DNA of 64,000 nt from Sphingomonas sp. KRR8 (GCF_023559245.1 NZ_CP097462.1:2414001-2478000), one strand, 5' to 3'. Positions 9,500-20,891 are shown, counted from the stretch's first letter. Numbers and translations: made by a program. The notes: generated by a model from the sequence alone, not told the origin.

Positions 9500-11388
9500 A
9501 CTTCACTTCTTATGCCCAGAACTTCGAGGATGTGCTGCTGTGGCGGGCACTCGGCCACATCGGACGTGGCCGATATCTCGACATCGGTGCTCAGGATCCG
9601 GAGATCGATTCCGTCAGCCTTGGCTTCTACGAGCATGCCTGGCGCGGCGTGCACGTCGAGCCGACCGCCGCTTATGCGCAGAAGATCAGGGAGAAGCGGC
9701 CTGACGAAATCGTGATCGAGGCCGCGGTCAGTACGGCTGAGGGTCCCATTACCTTCTACGAGTTCGCGGGTACCGGGCTTTCCACCGGGGTCAGCGAGAT
9801 CGCCGAGGCGCACGATGCTGGCGGCTTCGAGCGCAGCGAAGTCTTGGTACCCACGATCCGGCTTAGCCAATTGCTCGACCGGGCCGAGTTGTACCATTGG
9901 ATGAAGATCGACGTCGAGGGGATGGAGGCGGACGCCCTCGCCAGCTGGGACGATCATCCCGCGCGCCCGTGGGTGGTGGTGGTCGAGGCGACCGAGCCCA
10001 ATAGCCAAGAGCGCACTGACCATCTTTGGCGGGGGCAACTTGAGGACCGTGGCTATGAGGATGTCTATTTCGACGGCCTCTCCCGCTACTTCCTGCACCA
10101 GTCCCAAGGTGAGCTGAAGCAGGCGTTCGCCATTCAGCCGAACATCTTCGACGGCTTCGTTGTCGGCGAACATCATTTCGTGGCCCGCGAAATGCTCGCA
10201 CGGTTGAATGAGGCGGAGGGCAAGGCTGCCGCCAGCGCGGCACTGGCTACGGCGATCGAGACCGAGGCGGCGACCCTGCGCCACCTCCATGCGGAGCGCG
10301 TGCACGAGGTCGAGCAGGTACGAAAGCAGCTGCTGGAGTCGCATGACGAACGGCTGGCCGCCGACGAACGCGCCCGCGATGCCCTGAACCGGATGCACGG
10401 CGAGGAAATCGCACTCCGGATCGAACTGGCCCGGCTGGAGGAACGCGCGGCCGCCCCCGCTGCCGAGATTCAGCGGCTGTGCCAACAGCTTGAACAAGCG
10501 TCGGTGCGTCTTGCCGAGGTGGAGGATCGCCGTTCGCGCGAAGTTGCGCTCGCCAATGAACAGCGGCTGGAAGTGGAGGCCAGGGCGGAGCGCGCTCGCC
10601 AGGCTCTGGAGGAGCTTCATTCGGCCGAACGGGTCGAGTTCCAGCGCCAGGCGCTGGAGCAGCTGGCGCTGGCCGAGCAACGCGTGCAGGCGGAACGGGA
10701 GCGCGCCAACGAGGCGCTCGAGACGGTGAGGGCTCAAGCGGAGGCGGAGCGCAGGGCGCTCCATGGAGCCATGGAGCAATTGCCGGGCGTAGCGGAGCAG
10801 GAGCAACCGCAGGCATTTCAATCCGACATTCCCGGTGCAGGCCATCCGTATTCGCGGGCGGCGAGCTTGCCGGAGTTGCTCGGATTGCATGGCGCGGATT
10901 TCATTCGCTGCGCTTATGTCACGCTGCTCGGTCGAGAAGCGGACCCTGAGGGTGAACGGCATTATGGCGCAGCTCTTCGAGCGGGCGCCACCAAGCTCGA
11001 TATCCTGTGGCAGCTTCGTCGCTCGCCCGAAGGCCGCAAGCATGATCCCGGCATCGCGGGCCTTGATGCAGAGCTGCGCCGGGCCCGCCGCGCCAGGCTT
11101 CCGCTCGTCGGAGGGTTGTTTCCGGACTCGCGCCTTGAACCTCAACGCGGCGGCTCTCAGCCGGTGAATGCGCTGCACGATGAGATCGGACGCCTAAGCG
11201 GTCAGTTGAGGGCGAATGAAGCGTCGATCCGGTCGCTGGAGGCCAGCGTCGCCGAACAACGCGCGCTGATCGCCCAGGTCGCGGCTGAGCAGCGCGAAGC
11301 CGAGCTGCGTGCCGCGGCAACGCCTGAGGTCCCGGCCATCACCATCGAGCAGATCATCGGCACGTTCGAGAACCCGCTTCGTGAATAG
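9496..11388 (+). CDS. FkbM methyltransferase with coiled coils and a DUF4214-like domain
   Basis: A 630-residue composite. Residues 1-230 are an FkbM-family SAM methyltransferase (YLDIGAQDPEIDS, HVEPTAAYA, MKIDVEGMEADAL). Residues about 235-435 are an almost uninterrupted Glu/Arg/Ala-rich coiled coil. Residues about 459-525 resemble DUF4214 (FIRCAYVTLLGREADPEG), a domain seen in glycan-locus enzymes. Residues about 555-610 are a second coiled coil. Overlaps both neighbours. Known analogues: sugar O-methylation caps non-reducing ends of several ABC-exported O-polysaccharides, and in WbdD a coiled coil sets chain length. A cap-and-ruler role here is inference; side-chain methylation is the alternative. 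Confidence 0.8.
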   Translation: MNFTSYAQNFEDVLLWRALGHIGRGRYLDIGAQDPEIDSVSLGFYEHAWRGVHVEPTAAYAQKIREKRPDEIVIEAAVSTAEGPITFYEFAGTGLSTGVSEIAEAHDAGGFERSEVLVPTIRLSQLLDRAELYHWMKIDVEGMEADALASWDDHPARPWVVVVEATEPNSQERTDHLWRGQLEDRGYEDVYFDGLSRYFLHQSQGELKQAFAIQPNIFDGFVVGEHHFVAREMLARLNEAEGKAAASAALATAIETEAATLRHLHAERVHEVEQVRKQLLESHDERLAADERARDALNRMHGEEIALRIELARLEERAAAPAAEIQRLCQQLEQASVRLAEVEDRRSREVALANEQRLEVEARAERARQALEELHSAERVEFQRQALEQLALAEQRVQAERERANEALETVRAQAEAERRALHGAMEQLPGVAEQEQPQAFQSDIPGAGHPYSRAASLPELLGLHGADFIRCAYVTLLGREADPEGERHYGAALRAGATKLDILWQLRRSPEGRKHDPGIAGLDAELRRARRARLPLVGGLFPDSRLEPQRGGSQPVNALHDEIGRLSGQLRANEASIRSLEASVAEQRALIAQVAAEQREAELRAAATPEVPAITIEQIIGTFENPLRE

Positions 11389-12595
11389 AGAATACCTGCT
11401 CAGCAGTGCCATCGGTCAGCAGCGGATCCCGACGTTCGCCGATCGCGGCCGCACCGGGTTCGGCGCCGCACATTATTCCTGGTCGATCGTGGCCGACATG
11501 TATCGGCGTGGCCTGGCCGAAATTCGCCGGGTCGCGCCGATCGATGCGCCCGACATCTACCAGCACCCGATCGCCATGCAGACCCGCGGCATTCCGGCGG
11601 AAGCGATCCACCTTGCGAGCAAGCCGGTGGAGCTGTTGCGGCCGCTGTTCGGCCGAACCAACGTTGCCATCCAGTTGTGGGAATTCGCCGAACTCAGCGA
11701 GCGCGCGATCGAGGGCGACCCGCGCACCAACCAGGTGCGAATGCTCAAGACGATGGACGCGGTCTGGTGCGCCAGCAGCTTCACGCAACAAAGCCTGGCC
11801 GCGTACGGCATCAACAGCTTCCACCTGCCGCCGCCGGTGACTTACGGTCGTGAGCACAGGTGCGAGCCGATTGACCAGGTCGCCGCCGTAACCCTCGACA
11901 GCAAGCTTTACGCACCGTCGCCGATGACGACCTTGGGCGAGCTGGGGATCGGGTCCGGCGACCGGGATATCTACCTTGCGGTGCTGGCTCCGTTCGACAA
12001 GCGCAAGAACCTTCGAGCGCTGCTCGACGGCTTCCTGGCGAGCAAGGCGGCAAGGACCGGGACCCTGCTGATCAAGCTGATCCTCGACAATGTCGTAACC
12101 AGCCTGCCCAACATCAATCACATCCTGGCCGATGATTTCGAGCTTGAGGCCACCAGTCCAGCGGTGGTCTTCTGCGGCGAGTATCTGTCGACGCCGCAGA
12201 TGAACAGCCTGTACGACCTTGCCGCCTTCTTCGTGTCGTCGTCGGCGGCCGAGGGGCTCAACCTGCCGCTAATCGAGTCCATGGCACGAGGGGTCCCGGC
12301 GATCTCGTCGAGCCGCACCGCGATGAACGACTATGTCTCCGAGGAGCGGGCAATCGTCCTCAAGGCAATACGCCAGCCTACGATGGGCGATATTCATGCC
12401 CTCGGACCCGACCTCAAGACGACCTTCTATCCGCCGACCAGCGCCGCCATCACCGCGGCCTTCGATCACGCGGCGGACCTAGGGACCGAGCAGCGCAAGG
12501 CGCTCGGCGCCAAGGGCGCCACCTTCGTCAACACCGCGTTTGGGCTGGAGCTGTTCGAGCAGCGCGTGACGGCATTCGAAGGCACCCTCGCGTGA
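11381..12595 (+). CDS. GT4-type glycosyltransferase 2
   Basis: A 404-residue GT-B enzyme. The donor-site pattern AEGLNLPLIESMARGVP is present, with a preceding LAPFDKRKNL segment typical of GT4 enzymes. GTG at 11381 overlaps the methyltransferase stop by eight bases and is preferred to upstream codons, which would run far into the methyltransferase gene. The 3' end overlaps the next glycosyltransferase by four bases. It belongs to the same co-transcribed capsule assembly set; substrate is not predictable. Confidence 0.83.
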   Translation: MNREYLLSSAIGQQRIPTFADRGRTGFGAAHYSWSIVADMYRRGLAEIRRVAPIDAPDIYQHPIAMQTRGIPAEAIHLASKPVELLRPLFGRTNVAIQLWEFAELSERAIEGDPRTNQVRMLKTMDAVWCASSFTQQSLAAYGINSFHLPPPVTYGREHRCEPIDQVAAVTLDSKLYAPSPMTTLGELGIGSGDRDIYLAVLAPFDKRKNLRALLDGFLASKAARTGTLLIKLILDNVVTSLPNINHILADDFELEATSPAVVFCGEYLSTPQMNSLYDLAAFFVSSSAAEGLNLPLIESMARGVPAISSSRTAMNDYVSEERAIVLKAIRQPTMGDIHALGPDLKTTFYPPTSAAITAAFDHAADLGTEQRKALGAKGATFVNTAFGLELFEQRVTAFEGTLA

Positions 12596-13746
12596 GCCGG
12601 CCAACCCTTCTCGTCGTCGACGTCTCTCCGCTGTGGGAGCTGCAGTTCACCGGCATTGCCAACGTCGTGTATGAAATCACCAAGCGCCTGCTTCCGGGTG
12701 CACCCCACTTCGACGTCCGCTTCAGCGTCTTTCACCGGATGATCGACCACGCGATCATCGAGCAGTGCGTTCGCGAACGATCGGGGCAGGCCCTGCGGCA
12801 CCTCTTCGAGGATGCTGGCAGCCTCACCATGTCCGTCGACATGGCGGCGGAACATGACGGGCCGACCGCGGCCCTGTTCCTGCACATCAAGCCCGAGCGT
12901 GGTAAGTTCGATTTCGAAGCCCAGCTGTACTACGATTTCTCGTTCCTGAGCGTGCCCGAGTGCCACCACCAGGATACGATCGATTATCACCTCAAGGCAT
13001 TGAACGAGCAGGTGCAGTCGAGCGACTGCATCTTCACCATCTCGCAGTCGGTCGCGAATGACCTGGGCTTTTATTTCGCCTTCCCGGAGGAGCGCACGAC
13101 GGTCGCGCTGCTTGGCTACCACCTCGACATTCCCTCGACCTGGGAGTTCGTCGCCCGGTTCGGAAGCGAGCCAGTCGAGCCCTATTTCATCTGCGTCGGC
13201 TCGATCGAACCGCGCAAGAATGTCCGGCTGGTTCTGGCCTGGCTCGCCCGCAATCCGGAAATGCTGCAGCGTTTCCGCTTCCTGTTCGTCGGCCGTGACG
13301 CCTGGGGCGAATCCTTTGCCGAGCTGGTTGGCGAAGCCGGCCTTGCGAACGCCGTCAGCGCTGGCCGGCTCCTGCACGTCGGCTATGTCAACGAGGCGCA
13401 GAAGACCGCGCTGATGATGGGTGCCCGCGGCCTCATCTACCCGTCGCTGTTCGAAGGCTTCGGCCTGCCCGTGCTGGAGGCCATGGCGCTGGGCATTCCC
13501 GTGGCCGCCAGCTGCACGACATCGGTGCCGGAGGTGCTCGGACCCGACGGCATCTATTTCGATCCCTATTCTGTGGAATCGTTCAACGGCGCGATGACGC
13601 AGCTGATCGGGGAACTCGGCACCGATGCTGGCCGGGAACGCACCCTCCAGCTGCAGCGCCGCGCCGGCCGGTTCAGCTATGATGAGACCTACCGGGTCAT
13701 CATGGATCGGCTTCATCAGCTCGTCACGGCTCAGGACAGCCGCTGA
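12592..13746 (+). CDS. GT4-type glycosyltransferase 3
   Basis: A 384-residue GT-B retaining transferase. It has VGSIEPRKNV around residue 200 and FEGFGLPVLEAMALGIPVA with the E-x7-E catalytic spacing. The N-terminal DVSPLWELQFTGIANV is typical of mannosyl/rhamnosyltransferase relatives that begin with a D-x-S-x-L motif. Start is GTG at 12592 overlapping the previous stop. A 42-base gap separates it from gmd, the first non-overlapping junction in this part of the operon. Confidence 0.85.
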   Translation: MSRPTLLVVDVSPLWELQFTGIANVVYEITKRLLPGAPHFDVRFSVFHRMIDHAIIEQCVRERSGQALRHLFEDAGSLTMSVDMAAEHDGPTAALFLHIKPERGKFDFEAQLYYDFSFLSVPECHHQDTIDYHLKALNEQVQSSDCIFTISQSVANDLGFYFAFPEERTTVALLGYHLDIPSTWEFVARFGSEPVEPYFICVGSIEPRKNVRLVLAWLARNPEMLQRFRFLFVGRDAWGESFAELVGEAGLANAVSAGRLLHVGYVNEAQKTALMMGARGLIYPSLFEGFGLPVLEAMALGIPVAASCTTSVPEVLGPDGIYFDPYSVESFNGAMTQLIGELGTDAGRERTLQLQRRAGRFSYDETYRVIMDRLHQLVTAQDSR

Positions 13747-14822
<1,076 letters not shown>

Positions 14823-14823
<1 letters not shown>

Positions 14824-15743
14824 TGAGTAGCGCGGCCGACCCGGCCCGGCGCGTTCTGGTCACCGGCCTGACCGGCTTCACCGGGCGCTACCTGCAGCCG
14901 CTGCTGATTGCGGCCGGATCTCACGTGCATGGGCTTGTGCACCGGGCCGAGGAGGATGACGCTGCGAGCTCGGCGGCCCTCCATGTGGCCGACCTGGCCG
15001 ATCGCGAGCGGCTGGCAGAGGTCGTCTCCCTCGTGAGGCCGACCCACGTTGTCCATCTGGCGGCGGTGGCGTTTGTTGCGCATGGAGACGTGCGCGCGAT
15101 GTACGAGACCAACCTGCTTGGCTCGCGCAACCTGCTGGAGGCGCTGGCCGGCGCGCCTACCCGGCCGCAACTGGTGCTGATGGCGAGCAGCGCCAACATT
15201 TACGGAAATGCGCATGAAGGCGTGCTCGACGAAAGCCTGCCTCCTGCGCCGGCCAATGATTATGGCGTCTCCAAGCTGGCGGTGGAGGCGCTGTCCCGAA
15301 CCTACTCCGACCGGCTCCCGATCACGCTCGTCCGTCCGTTCAACTACACGGGTCGCGGCCAGGCCGAGAATTTCCTCATCCCCAAGATCGTCGCCCATGC
15401 CCGTGCGGGTGCGACCCGGATCGAGCTTGGCAACCTGGATGTGGCACGTGACTTCTCGGATGTGCGAACGGTGGTCGATGCCTACGCACGGCTGCTCGAC
15501 CGGCCGGACCTTGCAGGGAGCACTTTCAATGTCTGCTCCGGCAAGGCCGTAAGCCTGCGCGAGGTCGTCGATGCGGTCGTGGCCATCACCGGCCAACCGA
15601 TGGAGATGGTGGTCAACCCGGCATTCGTGCGTGCCAACGAGGTCCGCACCCTCAGCGGCTCGGCGGCGCGCCTCGAAGCCGCCATCGGGCCGCTGAAATC
15701 CATTCCGCTGGCCGAGACGCTTCGCTGGATGCTGGAAGATTGA
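14823..15743 (+). CDS. rmd: GDP-4-dehydro-6-deoxy-D-mannose reductase (GDP-D-rhamnose forming)
   Basis: An extended short-chain reductase of 306 residues. RVLVTGLTGFTGRYL is the N-terminal dinucleotide site and resembles Rmd rather than the epimerase-reductase Fcl/WcaG; ANDYGVSKLAVE supplies Tyr and Lys, and ASSANIYG the Ser region. Placed directly after gmd (overlap of one base), it most likely yields GDP-D-rhamnose. GDP-6-deoxy-D-talose is an alternative product that sequence alone does not exclude. Confidence 0.78.
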
Positions 15744-15747
15744 CGCG

Positions 15748-16845
15748 ATGGATGTCGCGCTCTGGGGCGACGCCCTCCAGCCGCAGCTGACGGGGATAGG
15801 CCGGTACACGCTCGAACTGCTGCGCGGCCTGCCGGACGATCCGAGGGTCGATTCGGTCGCAACCTGGGCGCGGCAGCGGCTGGTCGAGGAGCCGGAACTG
15901 CTGCTGACCGAGGGCAAACTTGGGCGGCGGCCCAAGCTCGTTCGACCGCTGCTGCGCTGGTCCGATCGACGCCGCTTGAAAAACCGGCTGTTCCACGGCC
16001 CCAACTACTTCCTTCCGGATTTCGTCGAGCGGGGGATCGTGACCGTGCACGACCTCTCGGTGTTGCGCTTTCCCGAAACCCACCCGGCCGAGCGCCTGAG
16101 GCAATTTGCGCGTGATCTGCCACGCTCGCTTGACCGCGCGGAACACGTCATCACCGATACGGAGACGGTCAGGCAGGAAGTCATCGCGGAGTTCGGGCTC
16201 GCACCGGCCAGGGTCACTGCGGTTCCGCTCGGAGTCAGCGCGAACTTCCGTCCGGCGACCATCCTCGAAGTCGCCGAGCCGCTGGCGAGATATGGCCTCG
16301 ATGCTGGCGGATACGCGCTCAGCGTTTCAACCATCGAGCCGCGCAAGAAGATCGCGGAACTTGTTGCCGCCTGGCGCCTGCTGCCCACGGACTTGCGCCG
16401 GCAATTTCCACTGGTGCTGGCGGGCGCGAAGGGTTGGCGCGACGCCGAATTGCTTGCCGCGATCGACAGGGGCGCCGCGGAAGGATGGCTGAAGCTGCTG
16501 GGCTATGTGCCCGAGGAGGACCTGCCTGCCCTTTACGCCGGCGCACGCCTGTTCATCTACCCGAGCATCTACGAGGGGTTCGGCCTCCCGCCGCTGGAGG
16601 CGATGGCCAGTGGGGTGCCGGTGGTGGTCGCCAATCGGTCCTGCCTGCCCGAGGTGTGCGGCGACGCCGCCTTCTTCGTCGATCCCGACGATGTCGAGAG
16701 CTTTGCCGGAGCGCTTGCGCACGCCCTTACGGACGAGGCCGACCGATGCAGAAAAGTGACGCAAGGCTCCGCAAGAGCGACCAGCTACGATTGGGGGCGG
16801 TGCATCCGCGAGACGGTTGACGTATATTCCACACTTGGCCGCTAA
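15748..16845 (+). CDS. GT4-type glycosyltransferase 4
   Basis: A 365-residue GT-B transferase beginning DVALWGDALQPQLTGIGRY, followed by the donor-site segment VSTIEPRKKI and YEGFGLPPLEAMASGVPVV with the E-x7-E spacing. It follows the GDP-D-rhamnose genes after four bases, so rhamnosyl transfer is a fair guess but unproven. The neighbouring kdsD starts 44 bases later. Confidence 0.85.
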   Translation: MDVALWGDALQPQLTGIGRYTLELLRGLPDDPRVDSVATWARQRLVEEPELLLTEGKLGRRPKLVRPLLRWSDRRRLKNRLFHGPNYFLPDFVERGIVTVHDLSVLRFPETHPAERLRQFARDLPRSLDRAEHVITDTETVRQEVIAEFGLAPARVTAVPLGVSANFRPATILEVAEPLARYGLDAGGYALSVSTIEPRKKIAELVAAWRLLPTDLRRQFPLVLAGAKGWRDAELLAAIDRGAAEGWLKLLGYVPEEDLPALYAGARLFIYPSIYEGFGLPPLEAMASGVPVVVANRSCLPEVCGDAAFFVDPDDVESFAGALAHALTDEADRCRKVTQGSARATSYDWGRCIRETVDVYSTLGR

Positions 16846-16889
16846 ACGCGCCGAACGACGGCGCGAAGAGGCCGGGTGAAGAGTTGAGC

Positions 16890-17894
16890 ATGGACATGAA
16901 CAAGGCCCAGACCAGCAGCGAGGCAATCGCCTCCAGCGCTGAGCGGATGATCGCCATCGGGCGCGATGTGATCGAGATGGAAGCGTCCGCGCTGGGCTTG
17001 CTGGCCGACGCGTTGGATGAGGACTTCGCGCGCGCGGTCGAGCTTCTGGTCGCCACCCGTCAGCGGGTCATCGTCAGTGGGATGGGCAAGTCCGGTCACA
17101 TCGGCCGCAAAGTGGCGGCGACCCTTGCCTCCACCGGAACTCCCGCACTGTTCGTCCATCCGGCCGAGGCGGCGCATGGCGATCTCGGCATGATCGCCCA
17201 GGGCGACCTGTTGCTGCTGATCTCCAACAGCGGGGCCACGCCCGAGCTTCGGGCGGTGATCGATCATGCCAAGCGCATCGATTGCCCGATCATCGCCATT
17301 GGGTCGCAGAACGCGTCGCCGATGATGCGATCGGCCAATGTCCGGCTGCTCATCCCGGCCGTCCGCGAGGCCTGTCCGGTGAATATCGCGCCGACCACCT
17401 CGACCACCGTCATGCTCGCCTTGGGGGACGCGCTGGCGATTGCCGTGATGCGGACCCGCGGCCTGTCACGCGAGCGCCTCAAGCTGCTTCACCCGGGCGG
17501 CGCGATTGGCGAACGGCTGGCGCCGGTGGAGAACCTCATGCATCTCGGCGACGCGCTGCCGCTGGTCTCGCCCGACATGCCGATGAGCAAGGTGGTGGTG
17601 GAGATCAGCGCCAAGGGCTTCGGCATTGCCGGCGTGGTCGCCGACGGGCGCCTCGTCGGGGTCATTACCGACGGCGACCTTCGCCGCCACAGCGAGAACT
17701 TGTTCAGCCATGTCGCGTCCGAGGTGATGAGCACCGAGCCCAAGACCGTCAGCGAGGGAACCCGCTGCGAGATCGCGCTTGAACTGCTTCAGCAGCACCG
17801 GATCACGGCGATCTTCGTGACCGCACATGACGATCCGCTGAGGCCGATTGGCCTCGTGCACATTCACGATCTGGCGCGGCCCAGGCATGGCTGA
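16890..17894 (+). CDS. kdsD: Arabinose-5-phosphate isomerase, KdsD/KpsF type
   Basis: Interconverts ribulose 5-phosphate and arabinose 5-phosphate, the first step to Kdo. The SIS domain occupies roughly residues 30-170 (SGMGKSGHIGRK, SNSGATPEL, PTTSTT), followed by two CBS motifs to the end (ITDGDLRRH is in the first). ATG at 16890 is given; a TTG at 16884 is in frame. It overlaps kdsB. KpsF paralogues of this enzyme are typical of Kdo-linked capsule loci; whether a second housekeeping copy exists cannot be seen here. Confidence 0.92.
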   Translation: MDMNKAQTSSEAIASSAERMIAIGRDVIEMEASALGLLADALDEDFARAVELLVATRQRVIVSGMGKSGHIGRKVAATLASTGTPALFVHPAEAAHGDLGMIAQGDLLLLISNSGATPELRAVIDHAKRIDCPIIAIGSQNASPMMRSANVRLLIPAVREACPVNIAPTTSTTVMLALGDALAIAVMRTRGLSRERLKLLHPGGAIGERLAPVENLMHLGDALPLVSPDMPMSKVVVEISAKGFGIAGVVADGRLVGVITDGDLRRHSENLFSHVASEVMSTEPKTVSEGTRCEIALELLQQHRITAIFVTAHDDPLRPIGLVHIHDLARPRHG

Positions 17895-18705
17895 GGCGCA
17901 GCCGGCCGGCGCTGCATCCTCGACCACCATCATCATCCCCGCCCGTTATGGGTCGACCCGCTTTCCCGGCAAGCCGCTGGCGTTGCTGCGTGGCCGAGGA
18001 GGCGTCGAGCGGCCATTGGTGGAATGGACCTGGCGGGCAGCCCGGCGAGCCTTCGCGGACCTGCCGGTCCTTGTCGCGACCGACGATCGCCGGATCGTGG
18101 CGGAGGTGGAGCGGTTCGGCGGTGTGGCAATGCTCACCCCGGAAGAATGCCGTAATGGTACCGAGCGCTGCGCCGTCGCGGCCGAGCGATTGGGCAAGGC
18201 GGCGGACCTCGTCATCAATCTTCAGGGCGACGCGCTGCTGACGCCTCCCGCCATCCTGCACGCGCTGTATGCGCGGATCGCGATGGAACCACAGGTGGTG
18301 GTCACCACGCCTGCCATCCGCGCCGAGGGGCCGACGCTTGCCCACCTGCTTGAGGAACAGCGTTCGGGGCGCGTCGGCGGAACCACCGTGGTCAGCAATG
18401 CCAAGGGGGAGGCGCTGTATTTCTCCAAGCATTTGCTCCCCTTTGGCGCGGAGCGGGCGGGCAGCGCCGTCTACCTTCACCTGGGCGTCTATGCCTATCG
18501 ACGGGAGGCGTTGCGTCGCTACTTCGCCGCCGCGCCATCGGCCGCGGAACTGGCGGAGGGGCTGGAGCAACTGCGCTTCCTGGACCAGGGCGTTCCCGTC
18601 ACCGTGGTTGATTGCGCGCCGCCCGACCAGCTAACGGCCGAGCTTAATAACCCCGAGGATGCTGCGCCGATCGAGGCGGAGCTTGCTCGTCTCGAATTGG
18701 ATTGA
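17887..18705 (+). CDS. kdsB: 3-deoxy-manno-octulosonate cytidylyltransferase (CMP-Kdo synthetase)
   Basis: Activates Kdo with CTP to CMP-Kdo. The family start [17 protein letters not shown] is clear, followed by VATDD, NGTERCA and NLQGDALL, and a C-terminal ELNNPED segment. Usual length (272 residues) with ATG 17887, which overlaps kdsD by eight bases. CMP-Kdo is the donor for the KpsC/KpsS linker transferases encoded downstream, so the gene serves the capsule. Confidence 0.93.
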   Translation: MAEAQPAGAASSTTIIIPARYGSTRFPGKPLALLRGRGGVERPLVEWTWRAARRAFADLPVLVATDDRRIVAEVERFGGVAMLTPEECRNGTERCAVAAERLGKAADLVINLQGDALLTPPAILHALYARIAMEPQVVVTTPAIRAEGPTLAHLLEEQRSGRVGGTTVVSNAKGEALYFSKHLLPFGAERAGSAVYLHLGVYAYRREALRRYFAAAPSAAELAEGLEQLRFLDQGVPVTVVDCAPPDQLTAELNNPEDAAPIEAELARLELD

Positions 18706-18709
18706 AGAC

Positions 18710-19552
18710 ATGATGCTGTTCGGCCGGCCGGTCACGCGATCCCGGCCGTTCCTCATCTCCGGGCCCTGCGTGATCGAGAGCGAGGCGCTGTGCCTGCGGG
18801 TGGCCGAGCATCTGCGCCGCCTGTCGGACGAGCTTGGCCTGCAGATCATCTTCAAGGCGAGCTTCGACAAGGCCAATCGAACGTCGGGTTCGTCCTTCCG
18901 CGGGCTCGGGATGGAGCAGGGGCTGGAGGTGCTCGCCAAGGTGCGCGCCGAGACTGGTTTGCCGGTGCTGACCGACGTCCATTCGGCCGAGCAGGTCGCC
19001 CGCGTGGCGGAGGTGGCCGACGTTCTTCAGACCCCGGCCTTCCTTGCGCGCCAGACCGATCTTATCGCCGCCGTGGGAGCAAGTGGGCGCCCGGCCAACA
19101 TCAAGAAGGCGCAGTTCATGGCGCCCGAAGACATGGGCGCGGTGATCGGCAAGGCAAATCAGGCCGCCAGCGACGCGGGCCTGGCGGGACAATTCTTCGT
19201 CTGCGAGCGGGGCAGTTCGTTCGGCTACCGTGACCTCATCGTGGACATGCGTTCCTTGGTCGTGCTTCGCGAGACCGGTTGCCCGATAGTGTTCGACGCG
19301 ACCCACAGCGTTCAGCAGCCGGGAGCGCTCGGCGATCGGTCCGGCGGCCGGAGAGAATATGTCGAACCGCTCGCCCGCGCCGCGGTGGCGATCGGGGTCG
19401 AAGGCCTGTTCATGGAAACCCACCCGAATCCGGATCAGGCGCTCTCGGACGGCCCGAACGCCGTTCCGCTCGGCCAGATGGGCGATCTCCTGAAGCGGCT
19501 GCTCGCGATCGCTTCCTGCAGCCATGAGCAAGCGGGTCATGACCGTCCCTGA
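18710..19552 (+). CDS. kdsA: 3-deoxy-8-phosphooctulonate synthase (Kdo-8-phosphate synthase)
   Basis: Condenses arabinose 5-phosphate and phosphoenolpyruvate to Kdo 8-phosphate. The family motifs are all present: [46 protein letters not shown] and METHPNPD. It is 280 residues from ATG 18710, four bases after the kdsB stop. Kdo-8-phosphate phosphatase (kdsC) is not in the window, so this step must be encoded elsewhere. The 3' end overlaps kpsC by 29 bases. Confidence 0.95.
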   Translation: MMLFGRPVTRSRPFLISGPCVIESEALCLRVAEHLRRLSDELGLQIIFKASFDKANRTSGSSFRGLGMEQGLEVLAKVRAETGLPVLTDVHSAEQVARVAEVADVLQTPAFLARQTDLIAAVGASGRPANIKKAQFMAPEDMGAVIGKANQAASDAGLAGQFFVCERGSSFGYRDLIVDMRSLVVLRETGCPIVFDATHSVQQPGALGDRSGGRREYVEPLARAAVAIGVEGLFMETHPNPDQALSDGPNAVPLGQMGDLLKRLLAIASCSHEQAGHDRP

Positions 19553-20891
19553 GACAGTCGCGAGCGCTGGGCTGCTCCGCATCCCGCCGTTTCCGGGCGC
19601 CCAGCTGAGCGCCTTTCGCTCGCTTCCCAGCGAGCCCACCGACGACCTCGACGCGCTGCTTGTCGCCATCCGCTCGGAACGGCTGGCTGGCTGCTATTGG
19701 GAGCCAACATCCGAAGGCGGCACGCGTGAGGTGGCTCGTCAGGAAGCCGCGCCGTTTCTCCGGGTCGAGAACCCGTTCACGGGTGAGGCGATGAGCGGCC
19801 TCGACGCGGTGGCCCTGTGCGCTTTCTGGCGCGACCTGATCGCTTCCAACCGCGGGATCATCGGCGGGCTCGGAATCGCCTTCTGGAAGCAGAAGGCACT
19901 CGCCCCCTTGCTGTGGGACGGAATTCGGGAACTGCCTTTCTGGCGCAGCCTGCCCGAGCCGCTCCCCGTCGGCGCCGTGGCGGTGTGGGGTGCGAAGGCG
20001 AGGGCCGAGGATCTAGCCGAGCTCGGTGATCGGAACGTGCCCATCGTCGAGGTGGAGGACGGCTTCCTCCGCTCCGCCGGCCTTGGCGCGGATTGCGTGC
20101 CGCCGCTATCGATTACCGTCGACCGGCTCGGCGCTTACTTCGATCCCGCGCAGCCGAGCGAACTCGAGCAGCTGCTGGAGTGGGCGGACGTGGGCAGCGA
20201 CATGCTCGAGCGGGCGAGTCGTCTTCGTGACGTCATCGTGGCCGCGGGGCTGGGCAAATATGAGCGCGGCCGGACAACGCTGCCGCGCTTTGGCGGCGAG
20301 CGGCGCCACCTGCTCGTCACCGGCCAGGTCGAGGATGACCGCTCGGTGATGACCGGAGGCATGGGCGTCACCAATCTCACGCTGCTCGAGAGGGTGCGGG
20401 CTGATCACCCGGACGCGTTCATCCTCTACAAACCGCATCCCGACGTCGAAGCCGGGCATCGCAAAGGAGCCATACCCCCGCACCTTGCCGATAGCCTCGC
20501 CGACCGGATCGTTGCGGACCTTCCCATTGCCTCCCTCATCGAGCTTGCGGACGAGGTTCACGTCAACACCTCACTTGCGGGCTTCGAAGCGCTGCTGCGC
20601 GGCAAGCCGGTGACGACCTACGGCGTTCCCTTCTACGCCGGGTGGGGGCTGACGCGGGACCTTGGGCCAGTACCTTCCCGGCGTACGCGGCGACGCACGC
20701 TCGACGAACTGGTTGCCTTGGCCTTGCTGGTCTATCCGCGCTATCTGGATCCGGTGACCGGTCTGCCGTGCCCTGCCGAAGTTGTGGTCGATCGCCTGTG
20801 CAGTGACGGCACTAAGCGCACCGGCCTGCTCGTCGGCCTGCGCCGGGTGCAGGGACGCTTGTTGCGTGGCTGGAGGAAGCTTGTCGCATGA
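19524..20891 (+). CDS. kpsC: Single-module KpsC-type Kdo-linker glycosyltransferase
   Basis: Capsule beta-Kdo transferase family acting at the inner face of the inner membrane on the phosphatidylglycerol acceptor. Diagnostic segments: [53 protein letters not shown] and YAGWGLTRD. At 455 residues it holds only one such module, whereas the E. coli KpsC of about 675 residues has two in tandem. ATG 19524 lies inside kdsA; ATG 19539 is a shorter option. It overlaps kpsS by four bases. Confidence 0.87.
   Translation: MSKRVMTVPETVASAGLLRIPPFPGAQLSAFRSLPSEPTDDLDALLVAIRSERLAGCYWEPTSEGGTREVARQEAAPFLRVENPFTGEAMSGLDAVALCAFWRDLIASNRGIIGGLGIAFWKQKALAPLLWDGIRELPFWRSLPEPLPVGAVAVWGAKARAEDLAELGDRNVPIVEVEDGFLRSAGLGADCVPPLSITVDRLGAYFDPAQPSELEQLLEWADVGSDMLERASRLRDVIVAAGLGKYERGRTTLPRFGGERRHLLVTGQVEDDRSVMTGGMGVTNLTLLERVRADHPDAFILYKPHPDVEAGHRKGAIPPHLADSLADRIVADLPIASLIELADEVHVNTSLAGFEALLRGKPVTTYGVPFYAGWGLTRDLGPVPSRRTRRRTLDELVALALLVYPRYLDPVTGLPCPAEVVVDRLCSDGTKRTGLLVGLRRVQGRLLRGWRKLVA

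Noticed and set aside
9379..11178. 599-codon minus-strand frame opposite the coiled-coil methyltransferase
   Set aside because: Antisense frame of a GC-rich, Glu/Arg-rich gene; the plus-strand product has recognisable domains and overlapping gene junctions.
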